A DNA stretch of 64,000 nucleotides from Lentisalinibacter orientalis (GCF_040706535.1 NZ_JAPDRJ010000006.1:206020-270019); one strand, 5' to 3'; positions 18,172-26,184 are shown, counted from the stretch's first letter. The notes: generated by a model from the sequence alone, not told the origin. Numbers and translations: made by a program.

Positions 18172-18221
18172 GACTCAATCCTCTCAAAGAACTGAGCCTC
18201 CGCGAAACCCGGGGTGGTTCA

Positions 18222-18559
18222 CTTTGCCAGCAAGGCAGGAGATTCCATGTGGTATCGGCACCGATTGTCGATATGGGCGGCCGGGTTCCAGATGCGATCG
18301 GCGAAGACCGGAGGGCAGCCCACAAACTACAGCTGAGGCAGAGCGTCCCGCATATGGGAAACCCGGACTATTTCGAGACTTTCCGGCGTGGAAACGATAT
18401 ATATGGGTTGAATAGAAAGAACGGAGTGTTGCTGTTTAGAGGTGCGACAACTCACGGACCAACGTACGTCGCTCACAACGTAAGGGCTCGGGGGAGAACG
18501 TTGTTTTATCTATTAGACTCCCATTCACGCATTCCATACGGATGAGTGAGGAGGACTCT
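18222..18559. other. 338-base gap without supported gene
   Basis: This stretch follows the right end of the IS. An open frame of 98 codons (18249-18545, plus) exists but has no ribosome site, motif or homology I recognise. The stretch does not continue the Rhs coding sequence on the minus strand. Confidence 0.5.
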
Positions 18560-19387
18560 ATGATCAATAAGGCGCGGTCAGGGCGAATGGTCGGTATAGG
18601 CTTTGGGGTTGTGGCGCTCTTAGCGGCTGCCGCAATCTTCCATCTTTACTCGTCTTTTCTGACTGCAGACGAAGAAATCGCAAATTTCGCCGATCGGCCG
18701 GCTGCCTCGCAACAGCAACCGCAGCCCAAGACCTACGCTCAGCCAGCCGCAAGCAATCCTAATCCGCAATCTGCTGAGGCAGACCGCGAGTTAGCTCCCA
18801 ACTCGGTAGCGACCAAACCTCAGATACCGAGGGAGGAAGCTGAGAAACAGTACCGCTGGGAAGCGGAGCATGGTTACGTCTATACAAGCGATGAGGATTA
18901 TCGACTGCTATCGGACGCCGAGCTAGAACAATTGACAGTTGCCGGCGATGTCGCCGCGATGCAGCAGCTCGCTGTGCGCTCGATGCTTAAACGCCCGGAA
19001 GAGGCCCTCGAATTGTATCGGCAAGCTGCAATTCACGGTTCCACGTACGCGCTAATTGCAATCGCTGATACTTGGCGCCTACACGCGACTTCCGACACTT
19101 CCCCAAAGTCGACCATAGGGGAAGAGAACCCGTACGTGAACGCTCTGACGTACACCTTCACTGCGCAGTTGAGAGGAAACAACACTGCCGCAGGTACCAA
19201 AGCGTCCGAAATCGTAACCGAGGGCGAACTCTCTCGAGAGCAGGTAGACAACGCCTGCGGTCTGGCTAAAGGCATCCTAAGAGAGTTATCGACTGAGAGG
19301 CAGAGGATAGGACTACCACAATTTGACAACAGCCCTAGCCCCTCCGGAATCAGCTTTTCAAACTTTGAGTACACGTGCCGAGAGTAG
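18560..19387 (+). CDS. Hypothetical membrane-anchored protein
   Basis: The 275-residue protein starts at ATG 18560, right after GAGGAGGA. One N-terminal membrane helix (MVGIGFGVVALLAAAAIFHL) leads to a Gln/Pro/Ala-rich linker (about 40-85) and a periplasmic helical region. DVAAMQQLAVRSMLKRPEEA and LYRQAAIHGSTYALIAIADT look like Sel1/TPR-type helical repeats. It is probably an inner-membrane-tethered scaffold, but no specific role can be given. A GTAGGT-TTCG-ACCTAC hairpin overlaps the stop codon. Confidence 0.6.
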   Translation: MINKARSGRMVGIGFGVVALLAAAAIFHLYSSFLTADEEIANFADRPAASQQQPQPKTYAQPAASNPNPQSAEADRELAPNSVATKPQIPREEAEKQYRWEAEHGYVYTSDEDYRLLSDAELEQLTVAGDVAAMQQLAVRSMLKRPEEALELYRQAAIHGSTYALIAIADTWRLHATSDTSPKSTIGEENPYVNALTYTFTAQLRGNNTAAGTKASEIVTEGELSREQVDNACGLAKGILRELSTERQRIGLPQFDNSPSPSGISFSNFEYTCRE

Positions 19388-19399
19388 GTTTCGACCTAC
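19384..19399 (+). terminator. Small TTCG-loop hairpin at gene end
   Basis: A perfect six-base stem closes a TTCG tetraloop, overlapping the stop codon of the preceding gene. There is no downstream T run, so intrinsic termination is doubtful. Confidence 0.3.
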
Positions 19400-19442
19400 A
19401 AAGGTGATCATTCGCAACCAGAAGAACTAGGGAGGGAGGGTT

Positions 19443-19625
19443 ATGCGAAGACTCGTGTTTGTGCTGCTGTTACTTACTGTGCGACAGGGTGTTGCATGTT
19501 CAGTCGAGGACGCCGACTCGTTGGGGGCCATCGAATCTGACATTGGACTTTGGGATGCTGTGTGGGCGGGGTTCAGTTACACCCAAGCTGCCTACTCTGA
19601 ACTTGGTGAGGACCTCGACTGTTGA
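19443..19625 (+). CDS. Small exported hypothetical protein
   Basis: A 60-residue frame begins two bases after a strong GGAGGGAGGG ribosome site. The N-terminus is a signal peptide (MRRLVFVLLLLTVRQGVACS), with a Cys at the likely cleavage point, so it may be a lipoprotein or the stub of a longer gene cut by a stop. The remainder is acidic. Conservation cannot be judged. The 230 bases after it hold no other supported gene. Confidence 0.4.
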   Translation: MRRLVFVLLLLTVRQGVACSVEDADSLGAIESDIGLWDAVWAGFSYTQAAYSELGEDLDC

Positions 19626-19852
19626 CTTGCGTCGAATATTGAGCCGAATTCACCGAACATTTGCATCGTCGATTGACCCGGATGGTTCGCCAAATTGACG
19701 TTATTCCTCACCCGCTTGGCGGAGATTATCCGGGTGAATATCAAATGCAAATCGCGGGTCAGTTTTCTGTGCAAATCAACATTCCCGAGGCAGGTTCTTG
19801 GCCTATGGCTAGCTGCAGCCGCTCAAGAGGCTCACATTCAGGAGGTTAACGC

Positions 19853-20296
19853 GTGATCCGTTACACGTTGGCAGGACTGTTCTCACTAGTTCTTCTGTGC
19901 TTCGCGTTGAATCCAGTCTCTGCGAACGATGAATTCAGCGCCTCTCCGGAACAGATCGCCCAGGCGAAAGAAGACCTTGGAAGGAGCCTCGGTGCGACGC
20001 TGGGTGAGAAGTTGGCGAATCACCTCGTTGGGCGCGGTTTGGCGGAGCAAGACGCTGAAAGAATCGCGACGCGAACGGTCGAAACCTACGCGGTTTGTAT
20101 CGTTGACGTATTGGTGGATCAGGCTGAGAAGCAAGGGCAGCCGATAGTACCCATCTTGGATTCTATGAAGGATCTTGCTGTGTCACCGGAATTGCAGGAA
20201 ATCGGTGACAGATGGGACAAGGATGCAACTCGACAAGCGCTACTCCCATGTGCAGCAAGCATTGCGTCGGCCGCGGGAGTCCAGGTTAGGGAGTGA
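19853..20296 (+). CDS. Hypothetical periplasmic protein
   Basis: The 147-residue protein uses a GTG start eight bases after AGGAGG. A signal peptide (cleaved near VSAND) is followed by a helical domain with AQAKEDLGRSLGATLGEKLA, HLVGRGLAEQDAERIATRTV and two cysteines (YAVCIVDVL, LLPCAASIA) that could pair. No family was recognised. A degenerate cassette-type repeat lies about 55 bases beyond the stop. Confidence 0.6.
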   Translation: MIRYTLAGLFSLVLLCFALNPVSANDEFSASPEQIAQAKEDLGRSLGATLGEKLANHLVGRGLAEQDAERIATRTVETYAVCIVDVLVDQAEKQGQPIVPILDSMKDLAVSPELQEIGDRWDKDATRQALLPCAASIASAAGVQVRE

Positions 20297-20349
20297 CCGC
20301 TACTGGAACCGGCGCCTCGAGCTCAGCCCATTGACGTCCGGTAGCGGGG

Positions 20350-20415
20350 CGGCTCCAGGCCGCAAGGCTAAGCTAGCTGCGCTCTGAACTAGGATTCTCG
20401 TTATCGGTTCGGGCC
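20350..20415 (-). repeat. Degenerate cassette-type site
   Basis: On the plus strand it reads TCCAGGCCGCAAGGCTAAGC, then GCGCTCTGAACTAGGATTCT and CGGTTCGGGCC. It aligns along its length with the intact sites at 30149 and 31317 (TTCTGGCCGCAAAGCGACC, GCGCTCTGAGGTATGATTT, CGACCC). It lies 3' of a plus-strand gene, the same relation as in the main array. Confidence 0.55.
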
Positions 20416-20506
20416 ATACATTGTCCGGAGCGCGGCGCTCTGGATGGAAAGTTAAACGCGGATCTTAAGCACAAGTGCCAACTGACATATTGATGAGGTC
20501 GCACAA

Positions 20507-20923
20507 TTGAACTCACGAAAAGCCCTTCGGATTGCAATAGTCGTCTTTTGGCTTTCCCAAGCAATCGGGCTACTTATCTCATACCCGCTGGAGTCTGATC
20601 TCCCGTCCCACCTTCAGGAATACATCGCCTGGGATATGGAGCAAGACTTATCTCAGTGGCAAGTTGTTGTCGTCATTTTCGGCCTACTATCGATAGTGGC
20701 GATTTTCATCGGGTCTATCGGCCTCTTTGTATTTCGAGAATGGGGGAGAAGTCTGTTCGCCATTTCATGGGGCGTTCTATTGATTATCTCTCCTTTTTTG
20801 GGTCCCACAGTCGAACATGGTGTTGTGTCATTCTTCTCTTATCTAGGAACATTGAGCATCGGGATCATCCTGGGGATTGCGTTTTTCACTGACGCTATCA
20901 AGTCTAATCCAAGGGTTGCTTAG
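20507..20923 (+). CDS. Hypothetical four-helix membrane protein
   Basis: The 138-residue integral membrane protein has four hydrophobic segments (about 8-25, 50-72, 80-98 and 105-128), including VVVVIFGLLSIVAIFIGSIG and YLGTLSIGIILGIAFFTDAI. The start is TTG, preceded by GAGG. No family was recognised. It sits between two degenerate cassette sites and therefore looks like an old cassette gene. Confidence 0.6.
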   Translation: MNSRKALRIAIVVFWLSQAIGLLISYPLESDLPSHLQEYIAWDMEQDLSQWQVVVVIFGLLSIVAIFIGSIGLFVFREWGRSLFAISWGVLLIISPFLGPTVEHGVVSFFSYLGTLSIGIILGIAFFTDAIKSNPRVA

Positions 20924-20944
20924 CGCGCTGAGAAGACCCTACAG

Positions 20945-21005
20945 ACGGCTTGTGGTGGCGCAGCGACCCTAGTGTCACAACGAGAAAGTTGATTCCTCGG
21001 GCCAA
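20945..21005 (-). repeat. Degenerate cassette-type site
   Basis: CGGCTTGTGGTGGCGCAGCG, then ACCCTAGTGTC and CTCGGGCCAAGCCC align with the cassette site. The outer arms CGGCTTG and CAAGCCC are nearly complementary. It follows the stop of the plus-strand membrane gene by about 20 bases. Confidence 0.5.
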
Positions 21006-21088
21006 GCCCTGGTGATCGGTCATGAGATGTAACAAGAGACTTGGATCGAGCGCTATGCAAAGTGGTCCGACCGAGTTCCGCGAGCGCA

Positions 21089-21129
21089 CGGGTTAGGTCC
21101 CGATCTCCCGGACGGGTTAGGCCCCGATC
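21089..21129 (+). repeat. Two tandem copies of a 17-base motif
   Basis: CGGGTTAGGTCCCGATC and CGGGTTAGGCCCCGATC occur 24 bases apart. The motif contains GTTAGG(T/C), which resembles the core of integron sites, but I see no surrounding attC structure. Confidence 0.5.
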
Positions 21130-21181
21130 GGCTGGACAGTCTCGGTTCGCCGGTAGAGTGTCGGGAAATGCAGGGGCCGGG

Positions 21182-21514
21182 TCATTCCGGATGCTCTGAT
21201 TGTCGCAGCCATTCCGGGATGTCACGTTGTGCGTGAAGTACGCGCCAGACGTGGATACGGTCAGGTTGCTCGACGTAGAACACAAGGAAAGGATAGCGAT
21301 TAAGGCCCCAGACACGCAGGCCGGGTAGGTTCAGTTCGTGGGCGTAGCGGGGGGATCCTATTGCCGGATTCCGGCTGATGAGCTCGTAGGCCTCTTCTAT
21401 AGCATCGATCAAGCCGAGCGCGGCCGATCGGGCGTCATCGTTCAGATAGAATGCAATCCCGGCATCCACATCCCGGTTGGCCTGCTCACGCGGGACGACC
21501 GGCTTCCCGGTCAC
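21182..21514 (-). CDS. RelE/ParE-family toxin
   Basis: The 110-residue toxin has the ParE layout: an N-terminal helical hairpin (NRDVDAGIAFYLNDDARSAA, LGLIDAIEEAYELISRNPAI), the conserved GSPRYAHELNLPGLRVWGLN strand and the C-terminal YPFLVFYVEQPDRIHVWRVL with HAQRDIP, the usual ending. Members inhibit gyrase or cleave mRNA. Its start overlaps the stop of the ParD-like antitoxin gene as ATGA, so the pair is one operon. Confidence 0.9.
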   Translation of the reverse strand: MTGKPVVPREQANRDVDAGIAFYLNDDARSAALGLIDAIEEAYELISRNPAIGSPRYAHELNLPGLRVWGLNRYPFLVFYVEQPDRIHVWRVLHAQRDIPEWLRQSEHPE

Positions 21515-21762
21515 TCTTTGGGGTCGGGTTCGGCGTTAAGGCGCACCCGGCGGCGCAGCTCCTCGAAATAGCTGGAATCTGCCGGAGCCGCCGGTGAGGA
21601 GGCGGCTCCGGCCAGGAGCAGACCGCGCAACTGCAGACGGTCCTGATCTTTGCGGATCAATTCGCGTACGTACTCGCTACTGGTGCCGTAGCCGCCCTCG
21701 CTCACCCGCTCGTCGACGAAGGACTTCAGGGCCTCGGGCAGTGAGATGTTCATCGTGCTCAT
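21511..21762 (-). CDS. ParD-family antitoxin
   Basis: The 83-residue ribbon-helix-helix protein has MNISLPEALKSFVDERVSEG, GYGTSSEYVRELIRKDQDRL and an acidic/arginine-rich C-terminal toxin-binding tail (YFEELRRRVRL). This is a typical type II ParD antitoxin. It precedes and overlaps the ParE gene and should repress the operon from its own promoter. Confidence 0.9.
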   Translation of the reverse strand: MSTMNISLPEALKSFVDERVSEGGYGTSSEYVRELIRKDQDRLQLRGLLLAGAASSPAAPADSSYFEELRRRVRLNAEPDPKE

Positions 21763-21842
21763 GCGGCGAGATTAGGGGCTTTGGCAAAAATTGGCAAGAC
21801 TGATCCCTGCTGTAACCTTTGGCGCCCATATATCTGGACTAG

Positions 21843-22128
21843 CCGGAAAACAAAAGTGCGTCATTGCTGGTGCGTCACGGTGCGACATTGGCGATTTTCG
21901 GTCCGGAATAGGCCCGCACGAATTCTAGACCCGGGCTCTCGGGCTACGCATCCCTATGACATTCCTGCCAAAATAGCCACATGAATAACTGCCCACATCG
22001 CCGAGAAATACAGGTTGCGCCGATGATGGATTGGACGGAAGGCTTCGGAATCGCGGTTTAGGATCAGGTGCTTACGAATTCAGTGTATCGGCAAGACGCA
22101 CCAATGTCGCACCCTGATTTCTAGGCAA
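21843..22128 (+). repeat. Long dispersed repeat, 5'-truncated (copy 3)
   Basis: About 285 bases match the long repeat from CCGGAAAACAAAAGTGCG through CACCAATGTCGCACCCTG. The first 130 or so bases of the full copies are missing. It lies between the ParDE operon and a secreted-protein gene. Confidence 0.75.
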
Positions 22129-22220
22129 AAGGCCTAGATTCTCCGCTTGCTGGCGCAGCTCTGTGCCTAGCGCTTAACGCATGGTTCTCTATCGGACTGC
22201 CTGTACGGCGACCGTACCTC

Positions 22221-22739
22221 TCATTGGATCTTCGAGAGAAACTCGATAGTCGAAGCCATCCGATTATCGTATTCGGGGTACAGAGCGATAGAACTGAACT
22301 CGCCGTCGATGCAGCCCTCTATCCAGAGTTGGTAGCCGTCGGGCATCCATAGGTCCGATCGGGGCGTGACCGCCCAGAAACCCGATTGGACGAACAGTCC
22401 ATAGACGGTGTTCCATTGCTCGGGCGTCAGCGCGACGATCTCTGTGTCCTCGAGTCTCCCACTGAGCAGCCGGTGGCGCGTTAGTTGGATTTCATCACCG
22501 GCGTTCTCAATGTACGCGATGGCGAATGGTGTGCCACCGCCCACTTCGACGATCCGGAAGGCACTGAACGTTCCGTCGCACTGGTCCCGGATTGACGGGA
22601 CACTTGGCAAATCAGTGATCAAACGGAGGGTGACGGCGTAATCATGATCGCCGGTGTCGCTCGTCTGCGAAATGGCGAGACCACTGCCAAGAAGTAGGGT
22701 ACACAGAATGGGAAGGCTTCGAACGTAGGAGAATCTCAC
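22221..22739 (-). CDS. Hypothetical secreted protein
   Basis: The 172-residue protein starts at a GTG preceded by AAGGGGGT. A signal peptide (about 1-24) is followed by a domain with AVTLRLITDLPSVPSIRDQC, LTPEQWNTVYGLFVQSGFWA and MPDGYQLWIEGCIDGEFSSI. Two cysteines could form a disulfide. The sequence resembles proteins often found scattered in accessory regions of environmental proteobacteria, but I cannot name a family. Confidence 0.6.
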   Translation of the reverse strand: MRFSYVRSLPILCTLLLGSGLAISQTSDTGDHDYAVTLRLITDLPSVPSIRDQCDGTFSAFRIVEVGGGTPFAIAYIENAGDEIQLTRHRLLSGRLEDTEIVALTPEQWNTVYGLFVQSGFWAVTPRSDLWMPDGYQLWIEGCIDGEFSSIALYPEYDNRMASTIEFLSKIQ

Positions 22740-22847
22740 TGAGCCACCCCCTTAAGCCGATCCGGCTGCTCAATGCAGCATCGCCGCGTTATGGTATTTT
22801 ATTCCGCACGCTTGCGGTTTCAATACTTGGCAGGTAGGCGACGAAAG

Positions 22848-23393
22848 ATGGGCTACGCATGGCAACGCACCAACCGATGGGGTCTTATGGCGGCAATGCT
22901 GGTGCTTAGCGGTTGCGCAGTCCGTGTGCCAACGAGCGACTACTGTGGCTTTGCGCCCTCGGCCCGTATCGGTCAGCTGCCGGCGGCGGAGGTCGGCGTC
23001 ATCCTGGGTGTCGATCCGGATAAGCGCCGGGAGCCCTATCTCGTGCTATCAACCCAGCCGCGCGGAACGGCCGGGACGCAAGAGAACCCGCTCACCGGCG
23101 AAACCATCGAGCTGACGCCCGGCCCGGTCGCGCTTCCGCAGGATTCGAACGAGGTCGCCTGCGCCGGTGTCGACTGGCGAGCCTATCGGCTGGCACCAGA
23201 TAGCTACGATGCTTGGGATGCATTCTGGGAAGGCGGTATACCGGGCGAGGAGTTTGCCATTGGAGTGGTCTCCTCGACCGCAACCCGCTCGTTCCCCATC
23301 CGCGAGTATGGCCTGGCGATCGTGGAAGCCGATTCAGGGGGAGAGTTCTTCCGCTGTGGCTGCTACGAGCTGGGTAAGGGGACGGACGAGTAG
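22848..23393 (+). CDS. Hypothetical lipoprotein
   Basis: The 181-residue protein has a lipoprotein signal (MGYAWQRTNRWGLMAAMLVL, then SGC). The mature part has SARIGQLPAAEVGVILGVDP and a C-terminal CGCYELG; no domain was recognised. An SGNH-type hydrolase gene follows after only four bases, so the two are probably co-transcribed. Start was set at the ATG just before the signal peptide rather than at an upstream ATG. Confidence 0.6.
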   Translation: MGYAWQRTNRWGLMAAMLVLSGCAVRVPTSDYCGFAPSARIGQLPAAEVGVILGVDPDKRREPYLVLSTQPRGTAGTQENPLTGETIELTPGPVALPQDSNEVACAGVDWRAYRLAPDSYDAWDAFWEGGIPGEEFAIGVVSSTATRSFPIREYGLAIVEADSGGEFFRCGCYELGKGTDE

Positions 23394-23397
23394 GGCG

Positions 23398-24216
23398 GTG
23401 AGGCAGGAGCGCACCCGGCCGCTACACTGGTTGTTGGTCTTCCTATTGCTGGCGTCGTTCGCGGCGTGGGCCTCGCCGGCGACGTCGGATACCACCCGAG
23501 TACTTTTCGTTGGCAACAGCCTCACCTATTACTACGGTGTCCCGTATCTGTTCCAGGAAATCGCACGAGATGTCTACGGAGAGAACGTCTCCGTCGATTC
23601 TCTCCTGCAAGGCGGTGGCCGTCTCGCTGACGTGGCATCAAATTCGGTCAGCCTGGACGCTCTCAGAGGGGCTTCCTACGACGTCGTGATCCTGCAGGAG
23701 AATGGCGGTTTGCTCCTTTGCGGTGCGGATCGAGCTGGGCGACAAACTCTCGAGTGTCAGGAATCGCTGACTGCGCATCGCCGGATTCTCGATATCGCTG
23801 GTGGCGACTCCGCCCGCGGGATTCTGCTCGGCACCTATCAGGGCAACTATCCCGTGGCCGAGGCCTTGGTTGTCGGTGAACAGTGGGTTGCCAGGGAACT
23901 GGCGCTGGACGGTTACGCGAGCGTAGCGCTGCCTGTTCTGAGGGGCAAAGAGCGCTACGACGATCTGCCATGGTTCGCCGAAGATGGTATGCATCCGGGC
24001 CCGGCCGCGTCGTTGCTGATTGCGGCGTCGGCGGCGAAGGCCGCGTTCGGAGAACCACCACCCAGCTGGGAATTGACGGCGCGAATGCCGTACCGGACAC
24101 CCAAAACGCCGTTGTCCTACGACCGGCTCGTCATAGGCTCCGAAGCGTTTCGGAGCTCGGAGCCGCTGTCTGTCGTACGAGCCGACATCAAGAAGATATT
24201 TGCTTTGCTCGAATAA
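23398..24216 (+). CDS. SGNH/GDSL-like hydrolase, exported
   Basis: The 272-residue protein begins at a GTG four bases after the preceding stop. A signal peptide (LHWLLVFLLLASFAAWASPA) precedes the SGNH core: block I VLFVGNSLTYYYGVPYLFQE with the nucleophilic Ser, a block II Gly (LLQGGGRLADVAS), VVILQENGG in place of block III GxND, and a C-terminal block V EDGMHPGPAASLL with the catalytic Asp/His. It is likely an esterase or deacetylase acting on polysaccharide or lipid in the periplasm; the substrate is unknown. Confidence 0.75.
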   Translation: MRQERTRPLHWLLVFLLLASFAAWASPATSDTTRVLFVGNSLTYYYGVPYLFQEIARDVYGENVSVDSLLQGGGRLADVASNSVSLDALRGASYDVVILQENGGLLLCGADRAGRQTLECQESLTAHRRILDIAGGDSARGILLGTYQGNYPVAEALVVGEQWVARELALDGYASVALPVLRGKERYDDLPWFAEDGMHPGPAASLLIAASAAKAAFGEPPPSWELTARMPYRTPKTPLSYDRLVIGSEAFRSSEPLSVVRADIKKIFALLE

Positions 24217-24282
24217 TCGGCTGACTTAGACGCGTACCGTTCACTCGAAGCCATACTGGCGAAAGATCGGGTAGAGGACGTG

Positions 24283-24301
24283 GCGCAATTAAATTGCGCC
24301 T
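24283..24301. terminator. 19-base palindrome between convergent genes
   Basis: GGCGCAATT-A-AATTGCGCC is perfect. It lies at the 3' end of the minus-strand gene (overlapping its stop) and 66 bases beyond the plus-strand hydrolase. It may be a bidirectional terminator, though no clear T run follows. Confidence 0.4.
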
Positions 24302-24987
24302 CTAGTAATCGGTCCCCCATCAATCACGTGGGCCTCCTGTGCCTGGAATACGACGTTCGCCCAGAGGCCGCTGAACCGATCCCGAAAATAGCGGAGGTGA
24401 TAGATTACGCCATCGTCAGGGCTGTAATGGACAGCTATGCTCCGAAGCTCCCATTCGGCCGTTACCCCCATGCCGCGCAACGTGTAGTGTTCGCGTATGC
24501 CGTCAATGATGGTCGCATGCGCTTTTCTGATCTTGTTCAGAACATCGAAGTCTAGAACCTGTCCCAAGTGGACTGCCGCTTCCTGCTCCGCCTCATCGCA
24601 GGAACTAAACCAGAATCGAAACGAAATCGCGCCGGCGCCTTCTGGAAGCGATTGCCATTTCAATTGATCCTCAGCCCCAGGGGGAGACGTGCCAATAAAC
24701 TTCACCGTCGGCGCGATGCAGTGATGAGGGGTAGTCGCAGGCCGGAATACCACGGTCGTGTGGGCTCGAGTCACTCCCTCTTTCTCGAACACCGAGGACT
24801 CGATCTGCCACACGTCAACAGGCGATCGTTCGCTTCGCATTGCCTTGAATCGGCTGATCCACTCCTCCGCGAAATCCCGAAGCTCGGTTTCCTCACCGGG
24901 TGTTAACGTTCTAATCTCTGAGCCGGAGGCAAGGAGGGCCACGACTAGTGCTAAGAAACCAGTCAAAAAGGTAGTCAGAGTCCGCAT
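24289..24987 (-). CDS. Hypothetical exported protein (cassette gene)
   Basis: The 232-residue protein has an N-terminal signal or anchor (FLTGFLALVVALLASGSE). It continues with a globular domain containing LRDFAEEWISRFKAMRSERS, ISFRFWFSSCDEAEQEAAVH and LRSIAVHYSPDDGVIYHLRY. GAGGG precedes the start. No family was recognised. Its 5' end faces the first intact cassette site at 25100, so it fits as the first gene of the main array. Confidence 0.6.
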   Translation of the reverse strand: MRTLTTFLTGFLALVVALLASGSEIRTLTPGEETELRDFAEEWISRFKAMRSERSPVDVWQIESSVFEKEGVTRAHTTVVFRPATTPHHCIAPTVKFIGTSPPGAEDQLKWQSLPEGAGAISFRFWFSSCDEAEQEAAVHLGQVLDFDVLNKIRKAHATIIDGIREHYTLRGMGVTAEWELRSIAVHYSPDDGVIYHLRYFRDRFSGLWANVVFQAQEAHVIDGGPITRGAI

Positions 24988-25099
24988 CGGTCCCTCATGC
25001 AGCCGGCGTGCACTGCTGCTCTGATGCTATGAGTTGTTCAAGATCATCCATCAGCCTTGATTGGCATACTAGAAGATCGCCGGGGTGCAGTTGTTAGCA

Positions 25100-25167
25100 C
25101 CGCTCCGGGTCGGAAGCGGAAATCCTACCTCAGAACGCCGCTAGGGTCGCTTTGCGGCCAAGAGCGG
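25100..25167 (+). repeat. Cassette site 1
   Basis: CGCTCCGGGTCGGAAGCGGA, then CCTACCTCAGA and GGTCGCTTTGCGGCCAAGAG. The outer arms CCGCTC and GAGCGG pair. It separates the gene at 24289 from the gene at 25184. Confidence 0.8.
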
Positions 25168-25183
25168 GCGGTCGAAGTTGAGG

Positions 25184-25708
25184 CTAATAATCGGATCCGC
25201 AGCAAAAATTGGCTTCGGTCACACCAATGCCGTACCGCTCTTCGTACACCTGCTGGTACCTTCTTGGGTAGCGGTTGTAGGCTTCGCACTTTTCTGCGCT
25301 TTTTCCTCTCAGGGTCCACCTATCGCCCAAGAACGGGTGAAACTCTTCGTCGCTAAAACTCCAATAATAAGTTCGACCGTTCGCATAGATCCTGAAATGT
25401 GGATCTCTCAATTTACCTTCGCGAGGGTTGGGGACTCTATCCTTCACGGCCTTCTCTAGCATCCTCCCGACGTCTAGCTGTTCCACCGACGTCACAAAAA
25501 TATTCTGCGCATCGTCATAGATACACGCATTTTCGTGATCGGGAATGTCCTCTAGCGCCGCAGAGACTGCTTCCTCGAATCCAGGCTCGTACCAGAATTT
25601 CGCGATCGGCGTAAACCAGACCGGTAGAAAAAGCCACAACGTGCCGACTGCTGCTAGCCCTACTGCGGCAATCGCCAGTTTGGCAAGTAGCCTGAGAATC
25701 TCACGCAT
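25184..25708 (-). CDS. Hypothetical membrane-anchored protein, duplicated cassette (copy A)
   Basis: The 174-residue protein has one N-terminal membrane helix (LAIAAVGLAAVGTLWLFLPV) and a soluble domain with EPGFEEAVSAALEDIPDHEN, VTSVEQLDVGRMLEKAVKDR and GRTYYWSFSDEEFHPFLGDR. Two C-terminal cysteines (NFCCGSDY) stand out. A near-identical gene is at 30229 on the opposite strand. An in-frame ATG 12 codons upstream lies inside the cassette site and adds residues encoded by the repeat; the ATG at 25708 fits the membrane helix better, though its ribosome site is weak. No family was recognised. Confidence 0.65.
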   Translation of the reverse strand: MREILRLLAKLAIAAVGLAAVGTLWLFLPVWFTPIAKFWYEPGFEEAVSAALEDIPDHENACIYDDAQNIFVTSVEQLDVGRMLEKAVKDRVPNPREGKLRDPHFRIYANGRTYYWSFSDEEFHPFLGDRWTLRGKSAEKCEAYNRYPRRYQQVYEERYGIGVTEANFCCGSDY

Positions 25709-25718
25709 TCCGGAGGAC

Positions 25719-25789
25719 GGCTTTGGGTCGGAAGCGGAAATCATACCTCAGATCAGCGGAATGGTCGCTTTGCGGCCTGGAGCAGACGG
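25719..25789 (+). repeat. Cassette site 2
   Basis: CTTTGGGTCGGAAGCGGAAA, then TCATACCTCAGA and GGTCGCTTTGCGGCCTGGAG. It lies directly upstream of copy A and touches the stop of the ectoine-synthase-like gene. Confidence 0.8.
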
Positions 25790-25790
25790 C

Positions 25791-26147
25791 TCAGTCAGCC
25801 TCTTCCTGGCCTTCCAACGCTGGCGCAAAAATACACAGGAATCTTGTGTCTCTCTGGATTCGCAGAATGTGGTCTTCGCCGATTCCTACCGAATAGAATG
25901 TCCCGGGCTCAATAGGGAGAATCCTGTCTCTTGCGACGTCTTCGATTGAGCCTCTGCCTTCGATGCAATAGACGGTCTCAGAGTGGTTACGGTATTTGAA
26001 ACGCAACTCCGATCCTGCAGCTACCGTAGTTTCGTGCACAGAAAATGGTAAGTTATCTTCCGCAAGCAAAAATCGTCGACTCTTCCACCCGTCGCCGACA
26101 GCTTCCCGGTTAGTGCCTACCAGTTCCGCTACTGTTCGATAAAGCAT
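25791..26147 (-). CDS. EctC-like cupin (ectoine synthase family), orphan
   Basis: The 118-residue cupin aligns end to end with ectoine synthase: MLYRTVAELVGTNREAVGDG, then WKSRRFLLAEDNLPFSVHET, FKYRNHSETVYCIEGRGSIE and IEPGTFYSVGIGEDHILRIQ. The three residues that bind the catalytic iron in EctC (Glu in SETVYC, Tyr in GTFYS, His in EDHILRI) are all kept. EctC closes N-gamma-acetyl-diaminobutyrate to ectoine, but ectA, ectB and ectD are not in the window. The protein may serve salvage, have a new substrate, or use an imported precursor. AGGAGG precedes the start. It lies between two cassette sites. Confidence 0.82.
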   Translation of the reverse strand: MLYRTVAELVGTNREAVGDGWKSRRFLLAEDNLPFSVHETTVAAGSELRFKYRNHSETVYCIEGRGSIEDVARDRILPIEPGTFYSVGIGEDHILRIQRDTRFLCIFAPALEGQEEAD

Positions 26148-26184
26148 CGATGGCCCTCCTCAATGGATACGGCGCAATGTTTGG

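Larger units (their letters stand above)
16914..18221 (-). mobile_element. IS3-family (IS3 group) insertion sequence
   Basis: The element is 1308 bases long. Terminal inverted repeats are clear: TGAACCACCCCGGGT at the left and its complement at the right end, continuing imperfectly for about 25 bases. It contains orfA and a frameshifted orfB on the minus strand. The three flanking bases differ (GAT and CTT), so no target duplication is visible. This fits a deletion on one side, which would also explain the missing 5' half of the Rhs gene. Confidence 0.9.

Noticed and set aside
18249..18545. 98-codon open frame after the IS
   Set aside because: No ribosome site, no recognisable domain, and composition like non-coding DNA.
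21089..21129. Tandem GTTAGGC-like motifs as an integron attI or attC site
   Set aside because: The motif matches the core only; there are no paired arms and no IntI gene, so an ordinary short tandem duplication is simpler.
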